Positions 7,965 through 17,051 of a stretch of DNA of 45,513 nucleotides are shown one piece after another. The notes under the pieces were generated by a model. It saw nothing but the letters and a program-made list of their open reading frames with translations. It was not told where the DNA came from and did not search any database. The position numbers and the translations under genes were made by a program. Where the stretch lies: positions 1-45,513 of the forward strand of contig NZ_ANOH01000097.1 in NCBI RefSeq assembly GCF_000346505.1. The letters run 5' to 3'. Within the stretch, counting starts at the first letter, position 1, and each line of letters starts with the position of its first letter. The stretch comes from Aporhodopirellula sallentina SM41. GTDB lineage: Bacteria; Planctomycetota; Planctomycetia; Pirellulales; Pirellulaceae.

Positions 7965-10900
7965 CTATGGTTCCAATGTTCGGCGAATCGCGAAATCGAG
8001 TTTGACCGGACCTAGCAATCCGGATTCGCTCAGCGGTGAATCTTGAGTATAAAACTTGCATGTCGCGAACGTCTTCGCCGTTGTCGCCGGGCGCTGCGAG
8101 CCGTTCTCTAACCATGCAGGGATCTTCAGAATCAAACCTTCTCCAGGCTTCACGTTTGGCTCATAGCGATCGGCCGGCTCGAATCGTTCATCACCGATCA
8201 GCCGATTTACCCACAAGTTCGTGACACGAACTTCCAGCTGGTTTGAACCGGGCTGAACAAGTCCTGAGACATCGACCTGGAAAGGCGGCTTCCACAACGT
8301 GCCGAGATTTTTCCCATTGAAGATGACTTCGGCGAACAGTTTGACGTCGCCGAGGTCCAGCCGAACCGATTTATCCTGGCCTATCCTGTCTGCCGGGACA
8401 TCGAATTCTTTGCGGTAGATTGCGGTTCCCGAGAAGTAGTTCAGTTCCGGATCACTGTGTTCTGTCCATGAAACCAATCGGTCCAAATCGATATTCTCGG
8501 GGCCCCATTCGCGGGGACACTGCAACTTCCAATCGGTTGAGAGATCGATCGACTCAGGGATACTCGGGACTTCCAACGAATTACGCGTTCCATCCGAATA
8601 GACCACCTCATACGTGCCCGGTTCCCACGCATGAAGAGCAGTGCTTTTTCTCGAGACTGCCAACGTCGCCGGTTCCGCTGTGGCGGGAACCGGGTTGGTA
8701 ACTCGATTCAACACGAGCGTTTCGTTTTGATTCACTACCGTTAAGAACTTCTTGTCACCTACGGAGTATTTCACCCGCAGTTGCTTCGGCGAGCCTGGGG
8801 CGGGATCAAGGCCAAAAAGATCCCATTTCACTTCGACATTGATCGCATTGCTAGCGATTTTGGATCGTATTCGCCCGGTCACGTCGACCTGACGACCAGC
8901 ACCGCCATTAAGATCGCCATAGGTCGCCCGGTGAATGATCAGTGGTTCGGCCAGCTTTCTTCCCTTTGAAAATGGAGTCGAGCCGTTATGCAGTATGTCG
9001 ACGACGGAGCGATCTTTCGATGGTTCATTGAAGACTACAAAAACGGCTTGGGCCGGATCCAAGAACAGTGGAACGCGGGTGCGTCCATCGTCGGTGGATT
9101 CATACACGGGAGCCTGCTTGATTTCGCCGGTTTGAGCGTTCCAAAGTTGCGGTGTTCGCCCATCGACGCGGAACGTGACTTCGACTTGCCTGGCGACTTC
9201 CTGTTGGTTTGAAATCAGATAGACATCCACGTTATCGATTAAACGGTGAATCCATTCGTATCCAACCCCTGAATACAACGTTGTCGCAATCGGTTGCACC
9301 GAATGAAATTCCACGTCGGGTTGAACATCCAGCGATGCGAGGATCTTCTGAAGCGAACGGGGCCAGTAAACCATTCCTTGCCCCACAGCATTTTCGCATA
9401 CATCGGTTCCGTCGCACTCACCCCAGATAGCGTTTGCGGTTTGCCGGATTGACCGATCACTTTCCGGATAGTTCTGCAGCCCTGGGGCACGTTTTGGTTT
9501 GGCCCAAACAAGGTGACCGCCGCTCTTCAAGAGTTGGTGCGCCTTTTCGAACACCTGCTGTCTAACCGGTCCTTCGGGCATTACCAGAACGCGGTACTGC
9601 ATTCGTCCGGGCATAACAATGCGACCATCCTGGACGGTCAGTTTCATGAAGTTGTCGCAGGAGATTGTGTCGTAATCGTATCCGTCCGGAACCGCCGGTT
9701 GCATGTCGTTACGGTTCGGACAAACCTGCGGCGCGTCCTCGCCTGGAAAGTAGCAAAGGTCCGCCTGGAATTCACCCTGTTGCAACAGATACTGACTGCG
9801 GGACAGATATTCGTTCCACGCTTTTCCCTGTTCGTACCACGTGTTGTTGCGGTTGTTCTGGAACCCCCAGGGCCCCATCGTCATCCCGGGCAGAACATCC
9901 TTAGCCCACGGTTGATGAACGAACGTGTGAAAGATGAAACGGTTGACGCCCTGGCAGAAGAAATAATCTCCCTGTGCTTTCAAACGGTACGGATGTTGAA
10001 CAAACGCCGCGGTAGCACGCCCCGCCGTGAAGGCTTCCGCGCCCACGATTCGACGGCCGTTGGTATGGGCGGCCGACGCTGCCATCTTGGACGATCCAAA
10101 GTGCAATCCCGGCGGAGTTCGCGCCCACCATTCGCCCATCGGAATATCCGCGACATCAGCAACGGCAAAGTTGTCGAGGTTTCCGGGTTTTCCGTAAGGT
10201 TCGATCGATAAGGCGAGTCCGCTGCGGTGACATCGATCGGCAAAGTGCTGGTAGTAGTTTTCGGTCAGAAGATCTGCGATCACCCGGCGAAAATCCCACA
10301 GGAATCGTTCACTGACATCCATGTTCGTGACCACTCGGCCGGTCAATACCGGCAAGTAGTTCTTGAGATCGTATCCCATTCGTTTTTGAAACTCGATCTC
10401 AAAACCCTTGGTCCAGTTTTGCTGCATCACCTCATAGCTATCGACGAGAATGTTATTGAGCACCTTCCCTGCCAGAGGACCGGCGTCGTCAAGCACCTTC
10501 TGAACGCAATTCTCCCAGTGCAAATCGACAGCAGTTTTGCTGAGTTTGTCACACTCGTAGCCTCGCCCTTCCCGCGGAGCCGGCCGGTTGCGAACAGCAG
10601 TCGGGGTGTAAGCAAACCGCACAACGGTCCATTCACCGTGGGGAACATCCCACGCAACTGTTCCATCGGCAGTCATCTCTTCACCCAGGTCGACAATCGC
10701 ATCAGTGCTGATCACGTCGCCGGTTTCCACGGTGCGAGTGTCAGGCTGGATGTAGTTATCGCGTTCAAAACCCGCTTTGGCTCGCCAGTTTTCAATGCGG
10801 AATCCAGGTTCTCCATGCGATTCGGATTGCGGCGTGGGAAAGGCGAGGACTGCGATGTCGCGTGAGTATGGGTCGCGATCCGTTGGCCGTTCTAGTTTGA

Positions 10901-11372
10901 TCGTCACCGGCTGCGGTCCGGATACTTGCCGCTCGGTCCACGCCACCTTCATCATCGACGCTTCAGCCGTAATCCATGGGCCGCCGCTGCTCGACCATCC
11001 CGCGCAGTTATGAAAGCACACTTCCAATCCGAGCCGATCGGCTTCCTCGATTGTGTGTTTCATCAACCGGCGCCAATCATCACTCAGATACTTGATCGGT
11101 CCTGGGGACATGCGGCGCTCGATTTGGAACGCCTGGAATCCACCGATGCCGGTTCGGTGCATCGCTTCCAGATCTGCGGTTATGCCCTCGGCCGAAACAT
11201 AACCGTTCATCCAATGCCACCACGTGTGTGGTTTGGCAGAGTTCGGTGGCGACTGAAATCTCTCACACAGTGGTTCGGTTGCGGAAAGACTGCAGCAGGC
11301 AAGACACCCCCATAGAACGATCACGAACTGCAATCGAACCAGAATGGTGCGAGCGTTTTGTGAAATCCGCAT
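7965..11372 (-). CDS. GH106 alpha-L-rhamnosidase
   Basis: This large exported protein (1135 residues from the ATG at 11372) has a signal peptide (RLQFVIVLWGCLACCSLSA) and the GH106 signature PHTWWHWMNG...GITADLEAMHRTGIGG near the N-terminus. CFHNCAGWSSSGGPWI follows, then a long TIM-barrel region. The C-terminal ~150 residues form a galactose-binding-like sandwich (VIFNGKNLGTLWKPPF, LEVRVTNLWVNRLIGDE). GH106 enzymes are inverting alpha-L-rhamnosidases acting on complex rhamnose-containing glycans such as RG-II and ulvan-type oligosaccharides. The ATG at 11372 has GAGGG at about 8-12 bases upstream and is preferred over a GTG at 11381. It sits in the operon between GH2 and BNR_4, 15 bp before the latter. 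Confidence 0.93.
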   Translation of the reverse strand: MRISQNARTILVRLQFVIVLWGCLACCSLSATEPLCERFQSPPNSAKPHTWWHWMNGYVSAEGITADLEAMHRTGIGGFQAFQIERRMSPGPIKYLSDDWRRLMKHTIEEADRLGLEVCFHNCAGWSSSGGPWITAEASMMKVAWTERQVSGPQPVTIKLERPTDRDPYSRDIAVLAFPTPQSESHGEPGFRIENWRAKAGFERDNYIQPDTRTVETGDVISTDAIVDLGEEMTADGTVAWDVPHGEWTVVRFAYTPTAVRNRPAPREGRGYECDKLSKTAVDLHWENCVQKVLDDAGPLAGKVLNNILVDSYEVMQQNWTKGFEIEFQKRMGYDLKNYLPVLTGRVVTNMDVSERFLWDFRRVIADLLTENYYQHFADRCHRSGLALSIEPYGKPGNLDNFAVADVADIPMGEWWARTPPGLHFGSSKMAASAAHTNGRRIVGAEAFTAGRATAAFVQHPYRLKAQGDYFFCQGVNRFIFHTFVHQPWAKDVLPGMTMGPWGFQNNRNNTWYEQGKAWNEYLSRSQYLLQQGEFQADLCYFPGEDAPQVCPNRNDMQPAVPDGYDYDTISCDNFMKLTVQDGRIVMPGRMQYRVLVMPEGPVRQQVFEKAHQLLKSGGHLVWAKPKRAPGLQNYPESDRSIRQTANAIWGECDGTDVCENAVGQGMVYWPRSLQKILASLDVQPDVEFHSVQPIATTLYSGVGYEWIHRLIDNVDVYLISNQQEVARQVEVTFRVDGRTPQLWNAQTGEIKQAPVYESTDDGRTRVPLFLDPAQAVFVVFNEPSKDRSVVDILHNGSTPFSKGRKLAEPLIIHRATYGDLNGGAGRQVDVTGRIRSKIASNAINVEVKWDLFGLDPAPGSPKQLRVKYSVGDKKFLTVVNQNETLVLNRVTNPVPATAEPATLAVSRKSTALHAWEPGTYEVVYSDGTRNSLEVPSIPESIDLSTDWKLQCPREWGPENIDLDRLVSWTEHSDPELNYFSGTAIYRKEFDVPADRIGQDKSVRLDLGDVKLFAEVIFNGKNLGTLWKPPFQVDVSGLVQPGSNQLEVRVTNLWVNRLIGDERFEPADRYEPNVKPGEGLILKIPAWLENGSQRPATTAKTFATCKFYTQDSPLSESGLLGPVKLDFAIRRTLEP

Positions 11373-11663
11373 GCTAACCACCCTCGCAATTTCGCTGGTG
11401 CTTCATTTCACTCGGCGGCGCGTGTCGACTTTGGATTTGGTCGTCACCGATCCACTTGCGCATAACATTACCACGCGTCAAAGCGGCAAATGGAGTGCGC
11501 CGCAGATGCGGTCGCAAATCGCTTTTGTAGGAAACAGGCAGGAAGTGATGTTGCATGGTGTGGGTAGCGATGGGAGGTATCCGATACGATTTCAAGAATC
11601 GACGCGAGGTTTCGCTGTTGATTCTCTTTCAGGGAGAACACCCGTCATTTCGTCTTGCTTCGA

Positions 11664-14600
11664 TCAATCAGAGCTAACTGGTTTGCAGAAGAGGATCATG
11701 TTCAGATGCGAACCTTTCCCTTTTGCTTGATCCGCATTGCCAGATATTTTGATGGCTTCGTCCTTTGCGAGGCGTTTCACATAGAGCGCCAATGTGCCTC
11801 GGTTAAGTTTGACTTTGTCGCCGGTTTTTCGATAACTCGACAACCATTCCGGCACCGGGGCCTTCACATCGTGAGCAACAAAGAACTCCATTTCGCGAGC
11901 CGCAGAGGCAACGATGTAATCATTCGCCCAGTAGTCGCTATCATTCTTCGCGGTTCGAATGACGCGTGATTCATGCAGATAAGATGGTGCTTCCTTGATG
12001 TAGATCCTGGCTTCATCGGAGTAGGGAAGCATTTCGTGTTGATACTGTGTTTCCTGTCCCCCAGCACCTTCACCGGTGTAGGCGAACATTGAAAACATTT
12101 GATCATCGAGATTCGCTTCTTCACGCGCAGGAACCGGCACGGCTCGCAGTGCTTCCAGTTCCGCAATCCGCTCCGCATCGACGTATGGACGATCGGGAAG
12201 CGACGTGCCGAGAACCGAGGGAAGTGTTTCGCTAAGTCCATCGACCACCTCGACCGGTTTCGACGTGAGATGAATGACGGCCGGGTGCAGACCGTCACGG
12301 GAGGCGGTCAGCGTGACCTCGCCCGGTTGCAACGTCGATCGAATGCTAACACGGTTGATACCACACTCCGTCATGAGGTGTTTCTTGTTTGTGCTGTCTT
12401 CAACCCCACTGTTGTATCCGCCGCGCCAAATGCCGGGACCGGAAATCGCGAAATCCACACGAGCCTGATCGACCGGACACCGACGTCCTTTTTGATCAAC
12501 GACCTCAAAGTCCACCAGCACAACGTCTGAGCCGTCGGCTCGCCAACCGGCAGGTGAAGTGATTGGGGTCAACCGAATCGCGTGCGGCTGCCCAGCGGTA
12601 TGCTTTGTCTGCGTTGCGATCTTCAGACCGTCCCGATAAGCGACCACAGTGATCTCACCGGGCTCATAAACGACATCCGGCCACGTAAACAGCGTGTCGA
12701 AACTGCGTTCGCCCACTCCGAGGCTCTTGCCGTTGACAAACAACTCGGCACGATCCGCTTTTGCAACGGCGTACATGTTTTTGACGGTGGTTGCGGGGTA
12801 GGTCCAGTGGCCGATCAAATGCACCCGGTCTTCATCATCCCAAGTCGCCTGCAATGCCCAGTAGGCTTCCTTGGGCAAACGAACGCCATCGACCTCTCCC
12901 GTCGCTCGGGCACAATCGGTTCGCTGTCGCGTCCCATGTGTTCCGTCCGAAAAAATCCAATTCGCACCTCCGCTGTGTCCAGGCTTGCTGCCAAAGAGCG
13001 TCCACCATTGGTCAATGGCATTGGTAGCGAATCCTTCAGAAGTCAACGAATACGTATTGAGTTCTTCCAACTTCCCGAGTCGCCCGAAGTCAGGCGGTGA
13101 ATACTCGTCCCAAACGCGACGTGGTGTTTCGGTACGGTCGTATTCCGTTTCCACCACAGCGAGCGAGGGAAACGTCCGTGTCCGCCCCACCGTACCGAGC
13201 TCAATGTCGATGCTCTCGCGCATCGCCGGAGTTGACATTCGGAACCCGAAGTATCGTTTGCCCTTGGGGTCCCATTTCTGAACAATCTCTTTCAGTTCGG
13301 CGGCATGCTCAGGACTGACGCTGTAATTGCCGCCTTCCCAAATGCAGATCGCAGGGTGGTTGCGATAGTAGACAATCATGTCGCGATAAGCATTCGTTCG
13401 CGTTTGCCACGCGTCACCCTGGCAATCCTTTTCTCCATCCACGCCTGGCATGATCGTGACAAACCCATACTTATCACTGCTTTCGACGCCGACCGGTGGT
13501 CCTGCGCAGTGCCCCCACCGGATCAAATTGCCGCCCGCATCCTCCATCATCCGCAACGTGTAGTCGTGCATCCAATTGGGAATCCCGGCGCCGAGCCCAG
13601 CCCATCCGGCAATCGGTTTTTGCCCCCAACCGTGTAGTTTCAGGTGACGCCCGTTGATCCAAAACCCACTGTTTTTATCAAAACGGAAGTTCCGGATGCC
13701 AACGGGGACACTCGATATGTCGCGAACGACACCATCCACCGTGACCTCGACGTTCAGTTCGTACAAATACGGATAGTCAGGTTCCCAAAGGTGCGGATCC
13801 GAGACGTCTAACGAACAGTCAACTTTGCATAGCCCGTTCGCATCGATCGATGCCACCTCGCTCGCCGACGCAACAATTTCCCTCTCTCGATCAATGATCG
13901 AGAAGGTGATGTTGGCTTCGACCGGAGAAGACTGCGAGTTGCCAATTTGTGCGATGGCGCCCACCGACGCACTACTTTTCGTCAGCGAATCGGTCCAAAC
14001 ATACACGCCTTCGGACCCCAGGTTCCCATACAGTGGCAGCGTGACATGAACCGGATCGAGCACGTGCAGATAGACATTGCGATAGATGCCACCGTGCGGC
14101 GGATGCCAGTTTTGATGGTGCCACGGTGTCGCGCCTGTATACAGAGTTGGCTCGACGGTGTTGTCCGCTTTGACCGCGAGCACATTGGTCCCGTTCTCCT
14201 CGAGGTGCGGAGTCAGATCAAATCCAAACGGTATAAAGCCTGTCTTATCCTGGCCAAGGTGATGGCCATTGATGTAGACATCGGCGACTTGCCGCACTCC
14301 CTCGAACTCAACGATGACACGTTTGCCCACCGCCGATTCCGGCAACGAAAACTCCTTGCGATACCACGCGGCCCCTTGCCAAAGATCCGTTTCGCCCTGG
14401 TGGCCTCCCGTTCCGAAATCGTTGAAGGTATCGACGTCATTCCACGTATGAGGGCAACTGACGATGTCCCAATTCTGATCATCAAATTCCGACTGATGGG
14501 CCCCCTCGACGTCATCGCGAATGAAACGCCACCCGATATTCAGGTTGTATTTCCGCACACCGAACGATGCGTCTTCTGTCTCTGCGGACACCAATTCCAC

Positions 14601-14708
14601 GTCGACAAAAAAAACGCTAAGCAACGCAAGAAACACGAGTCCTACTCGCGCGCGTGAAAACCTTGGAACCAATTTCTCGAGGAGACACTCTTTATGCGAC
14701 GTCGTCAT
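11664..14708 (-). CDS. GH2-family glycoside hydrolase with altered acid/base motif
   Basis: This exported protein of about 1014 residues has a signal anchor (VGLVFLALLSVFFVDVELVSA). The GH2 domains follow in order: a sugar-binding sandwich (NIGWRF..., CPHTWND, WYRKEF, DVYINGHHLGQDKTGFIPF), an immunoglobulin-like domain (PYLYELNVEV) and a TIM barrel (WINGRHLKLHGWGQ, RNHPAICIWEGGN). A DUF4982-like and Ig-like tail contains RAELFVNGKSLG. GH2 members include beta-galactosidases, glucuronidases and xylosidases. At the usual WSxGNE acid/base site this protein reads WEGGNY (numbered from the TTG at 14711, Asn462-Tyr463), so the catalytic Glu is not in its usual place. VVETEYD about 60 residues later may hold the nucleophile. 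The start is the ATG at 14708. Flanking gaps of 282-327 bp may hold promoters. Confidence 0.9.
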   Translation of the reverse strand: MTTSHKECLLEKLVPRFSRARVGLVFLALLSVFFVDVELVSAETEDASFGVRKYNLNIGWRFIRDDVEGAHQSEFDDQNWDIVSCPHTWNDVDTFNDFGTGGHQGETDLWQGAAWYRKEFSLPESAVGKRVIVEFEGVRQVADVYINGHHLGQDKTGFIPFGFDLTPHLEENGTNVLAVKADNTVEPTLYTGATPWHHQNWHPPHGGIYRNVYLHVLDPVHVTLPLYGNLGSEGVYVWTDSLTKSSASVGAIAQIGNSQSSPVEANITFSIIDREREIVASASEVASIDANGLCKVDCSLDVSDPHLWEPDYPYLYELNVEVTVDGVVRDISSVPVGIRNFRFDKNSGFWINGRHLKLHGWGQKPIAGWAGLGAGIPNWMHDYTLRMMEDAGGNLIRWGHCAGPPVGVESSDKYGFVTIMPGVDGEKDCQGDAWQTRTNAYRDMIVYYRNHPAICIWEGGNYSVSPEHAAELKEIVQKWDPKGKRYFGFRMSTPAMRESIDIELGTVGRTRTFPSLAVVETEYDRTETPRRVWDEYSPPDFGRLGKLEELNTYSLTSEGFATNAIDQWWTLFGSKPGHSGGANWIFSDGTHGTRQRTDCARATGEVDGVRLPKEAYWALQATWDDEDRVHLIGHWTYPATTVKNMYAVAKADRAELFVNGKSLGVGERSFDTLFTWPDVVYEPGEITVVAYRDGLKIATQTKHTAGQPHAIRLTPITSPAGWRADGSDVVLVDFEVVDQKGRRCPVDQARVDFAISGPGIWRGGYNSGVEDSTNKKHLMTECGINRVSIRSTLQPGEVTLTASRDGLHPAVIHLTSKPVEVVDGLSETLPSVLGTSLPDRPYVDAERIAELEALRAVPVPAREEANLDDQMFSMFAYTGEGAGGQETQYQHEMLPYSDEARIYIKEAPSYLHESRVIRTAKNDSDYWANDYIVASAAREMEFFVAHDVKAPVPEWLSSYRKTGDKVKLNRGTLALYVKRLAKDEAIKISGNADQAKGKGSHLNMILFCKPVSSD

Positions 14709-15038
14709 CAATGCACACGCGGGTTACGGACGGATGGGTACCGTCGCCAGAGCCCTGACGACGTATACATACCCGTTAGCGTGCGACATTTTCGCGAACA
14801 TTATCGCCGACTTGAGCTAAATATCGCGAATTTCGCAACCGTGAAAGAAGGAGAACGTCAATCTGACCACCAACCCGCAATTCTCCGCGACCTGAGCACC
14901 GCGGAACGAGAGCCGAGGTAAGCAACTGAGCCTCTCAAGTGTCATCGAAATCGATCTAACGAACGTCACCAGACATTGGAGGTCTCAGTTATGACGAATT
15001 CATCTCCTGGTGTTGAAGACGACAAATCTCACAATGCT
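14709..15038. other. Intergenic region upstream of GH2 gene
   Basis: No gene is supported in these 330 bases. The stretch lies between the alpha/alpha-barrel gene and the GH2 start, both on the minus strand, so it may carry a promoter for the GH2-GH106-BNR_4-sulfatase-GH78 run. It contains a perfect 11-bp palindrome, GCGAA-T-TTCGC (14826-14836). A TTTCGCGAA near-copy lies about 40 bp away. No terminator-like hairpin with a T-run was seen. Confidence 0.4.
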
Positions 15039-17051
15039 TTAGATCACCGAGATCACGCACCGAGTCGCCAAATCGTTCCCCGCCGGAATCTTGATTTCCA
15101 GCGGCAAAGCTTCCGCACCCGGAACCATGTTGAAGACTCGCTTTGTCGGATCACCTTGAACAGACAGCGTCGCGTTGGATTCGATAACGACTGTCCCCTT
15201 TGGTTTGACAACCTCGATGCGAGTGTCCGACACCTGGCGAACCTCCTCACCGGCCGGCGAGAGGATCGGCACAATGAGGGAATCATCGCCCGGCGATACC
15301 TGCTCTGGTGCCTCGACGATGATCGTCGCGTTGTCAGGTCCAAACCGATATTGAATCTGCCATGGAGCTTCGCCCTCGGAGATTAACTCACGGGATTCGT
15401 TTTCGAGAAACGTCTCCACTCGGATTTCGACATTTTCTCCGTCTTCTTCCGTTGAGACTTTCGCGTCGAGCTCATACAAGTTCGTAAACCAACTGCCGTC
15501 AACGTGTCGTTCCACACGAGTCGTTAGCGGGAAGTCCCTGCCCGGTTGTGGCTGCATGTTCAGCGGTTCGACCATTTCGTATCGAGCCATGCTCGACGCC
15601 AGCAGCGTGCCAACCTTCTCGTGATACAACACCGAAAGCGACCCGCCTGTGGGCTGCTGTAACAGCCCCGACTTTTTTGTTTTGTAGATCGAATCGTACG
15701 CCGAAATCGTCGCTCGCCAGGGACCTCTCGCAGCCAACCATACGTCGAGTTCACTGAAATGCTTCACACCATCAGCGACTGCGCGAGGCAGCGGAGCGGT
15801 GTCGTCTACTTTCGGCAACGTCGCGGCTCGATCTTGGACGAGCGCCATCACCTTGGCGTGAGCGAACGTGTGGTGGATGCACGGTTTAATGCCATGCGAA
15901 ACGTAATCTGGCCCGCCATGCAGTAGCCCGTCCGCCGTGCAGCGCTGCAACAACTCCGCATTGCGAATCGCAGCCGTTCCGAACGCCGGGTTGTAGCCGG
16001 CCATCAAACTGAACGCCGGTTGGCATCCGTCCGACGTGCGACTGCCCCAGTAGCTCCATTTTTGCGACCGGGTTCCCCAGCTATTGTCCCACGCCCCGTC
16101 AGGCAACATAAACTCAAGATGCCCATTGAGTGTCTTGGTGGCGAGATCGAGCATTTCTTGATCGCCAACCTCGATGGCATACAGCACAACACCGTTGAGT
16201 GATTCCTCAACGTTGTATCCGAGATCGACCGGCAGCAATCCGCGACCGCTTCGATTGTCATTCGGTTTCCCCTCGCCCCACAGCAGCATGTTCGGGTCAG
16301 TGAAAAACTCCTTCACCCGTTTGGCAAACTGATCGCTACGCGCCGTGTATTTCGGGTTGCCGAGCAGGTTGCCGAACAAATGGAATCCGTACACCCCGGT
16401 CATGCCGTAGTTCAGATTCGTGAAGTCGATCTTTCGGAAGTCTCGGTAGAGATATCCGCCGACAGCTTCGTCGAGACGCTTCGTCCACGCTTCCCGCCGA
16501 GTTGCATCGAGAAGCTCGCCGTGATAATGCAACGCTTCCGCCAGCGCGATCGCTCCGAAAATCGTCGTACCACGCCACGCTTTTGGATTGATGTCGTTGG
16601 TCCAACTGCCGTCGGGTTGGCTGACGTTGTTCTCAGCCCAGTCGTACACGTTGATTGCCGCGTCAAGGTACTTCTGTTCCCCGGTCACGCGTGCCAGATG
16701 CATGAACGGGTACAACGCATCGCTGCAACGTCCATGAATGTGACTGCATGCCGGACAGATCAACGCACCATGGCGGCTCGGATCGCTCGGATTGTTTACC
16801 TGGCGTCGGATCATCCCGTCGCACCAATCCACCAGCAGACTCTTGGTCAACTCGAGAAAGCGTTCGTTGCTGTGCGATGCCGAAGAGGATTGAGAGAATG
16901 CGTCTACGTGCTCTTCTGCGTGCTCTTCTGCGTGCTCTTCTGAAGCGATCAAACCGTTACTCGCGACCGCAAGACTCGCGAGTCCAACGAATGATCGGTT
17001 AACAAAATGGCGACGGTTCGTTGCGCAGGCGTCTTTGTGGGAACGATTCAT
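15039..17051 (-). CDS. Unrecognised Tat-exported alpha/alpha-barrel-like protein, putative carbohydrate-active enzyme
   Basis: I do not recognise a named family. The 670-residue protein starts at an ATG at 17051 that overlaps the preceding sulfatase stop (ATGA), so translation is probably coupled. The N-terminus has a twin-arginine-like signal (TNRRHFVNRSFVGLASLAVAS), followed by an acidic/His repeat AEEHAEEH. The body to about residue 400 is helical and rich in Trp and His, with blocks CPACSHIHGRCSDALYPFMHLA, DGSWTNDINPKAWRG, NYGMTGVYGFHLFG and HGGPDYVSHGIKPCIHHTFAHAK. These resemble alpha/alpha-toroid lyases or glycosidases. The rest is beta-rich, like the C-terminal sandwich of such enzymes. 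Position in the operon suggests action on the same glycan, possibly as a lyase or unsaturated-uronyl hydrolase; this is inference. Confidence 0.75.
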   Translation of the reverse strand: MNRSHKDACATNRRHFVNRSFVGLASLAVASNGLIASEEHAEEHAEEHVDAFSQSSSASHSNERFLELTKSLLVDWCDGMIRRQVNNPSDPSRHGALICPACSHIHGRCSDALYPFMHLARVTGEQKYLDAAINVYDWAENNVSQPDGSWTNDINPKAWRGTTIFGAIALAEALHYHGELLDATRREAWTKRLDEAVGGYLYRDFRKIDFTNLNYGMTGVYGFHLFGNLLGNPKYTARSDQFAKRVKEFFTDPNMLLWGEGKPNDNRSGRGLLPVDLGYNVEESLNGVVLYAIEVGDQEMLDLATKTLNGHLEFMLPDGAWDNSWGTRSQKWSYWGSRTSDGCQPAFSLMAGYNPAFGTAAIRNAELLQRCTADGLLHGGPDYVSHGIKPCIHHTFAHAKVMALVQDRAATLPKVDDTAPLPRAVADGVKHFSELDVWLAARGPWRATISAYDSIYKTKKSGLLQQPTGGSLSVLYHEKVGTLLASSMARYEMVEPLNMQPQPGRDFPLTTRVERHVDGSWFTNLYELDAKVSTEEDGENVEIRVETFLENESRELISEGEAPWQIQYRFGPDNATIIVEAPEQVSPGDDSLIVPILSPAGEEVRQVSDTRIEVVKPKGTVVIESNATLSVQGDPTKRVFNMVPGAEALPLEIKIPAGNDLATRCVISVI
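16908..16943 (-). repeat. 12-bp tandem repeat (x3) inside coding sequence
   Basis: Three near-perfect copies of GTGCTCTTCTGC in a row; the last differs at the final base. On the coding strand they give (S/A)EEH three times, just after the predicted Tat signal. The length is a multiple of three, so copy-number change would keep the frame. Confidence 0.9.
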
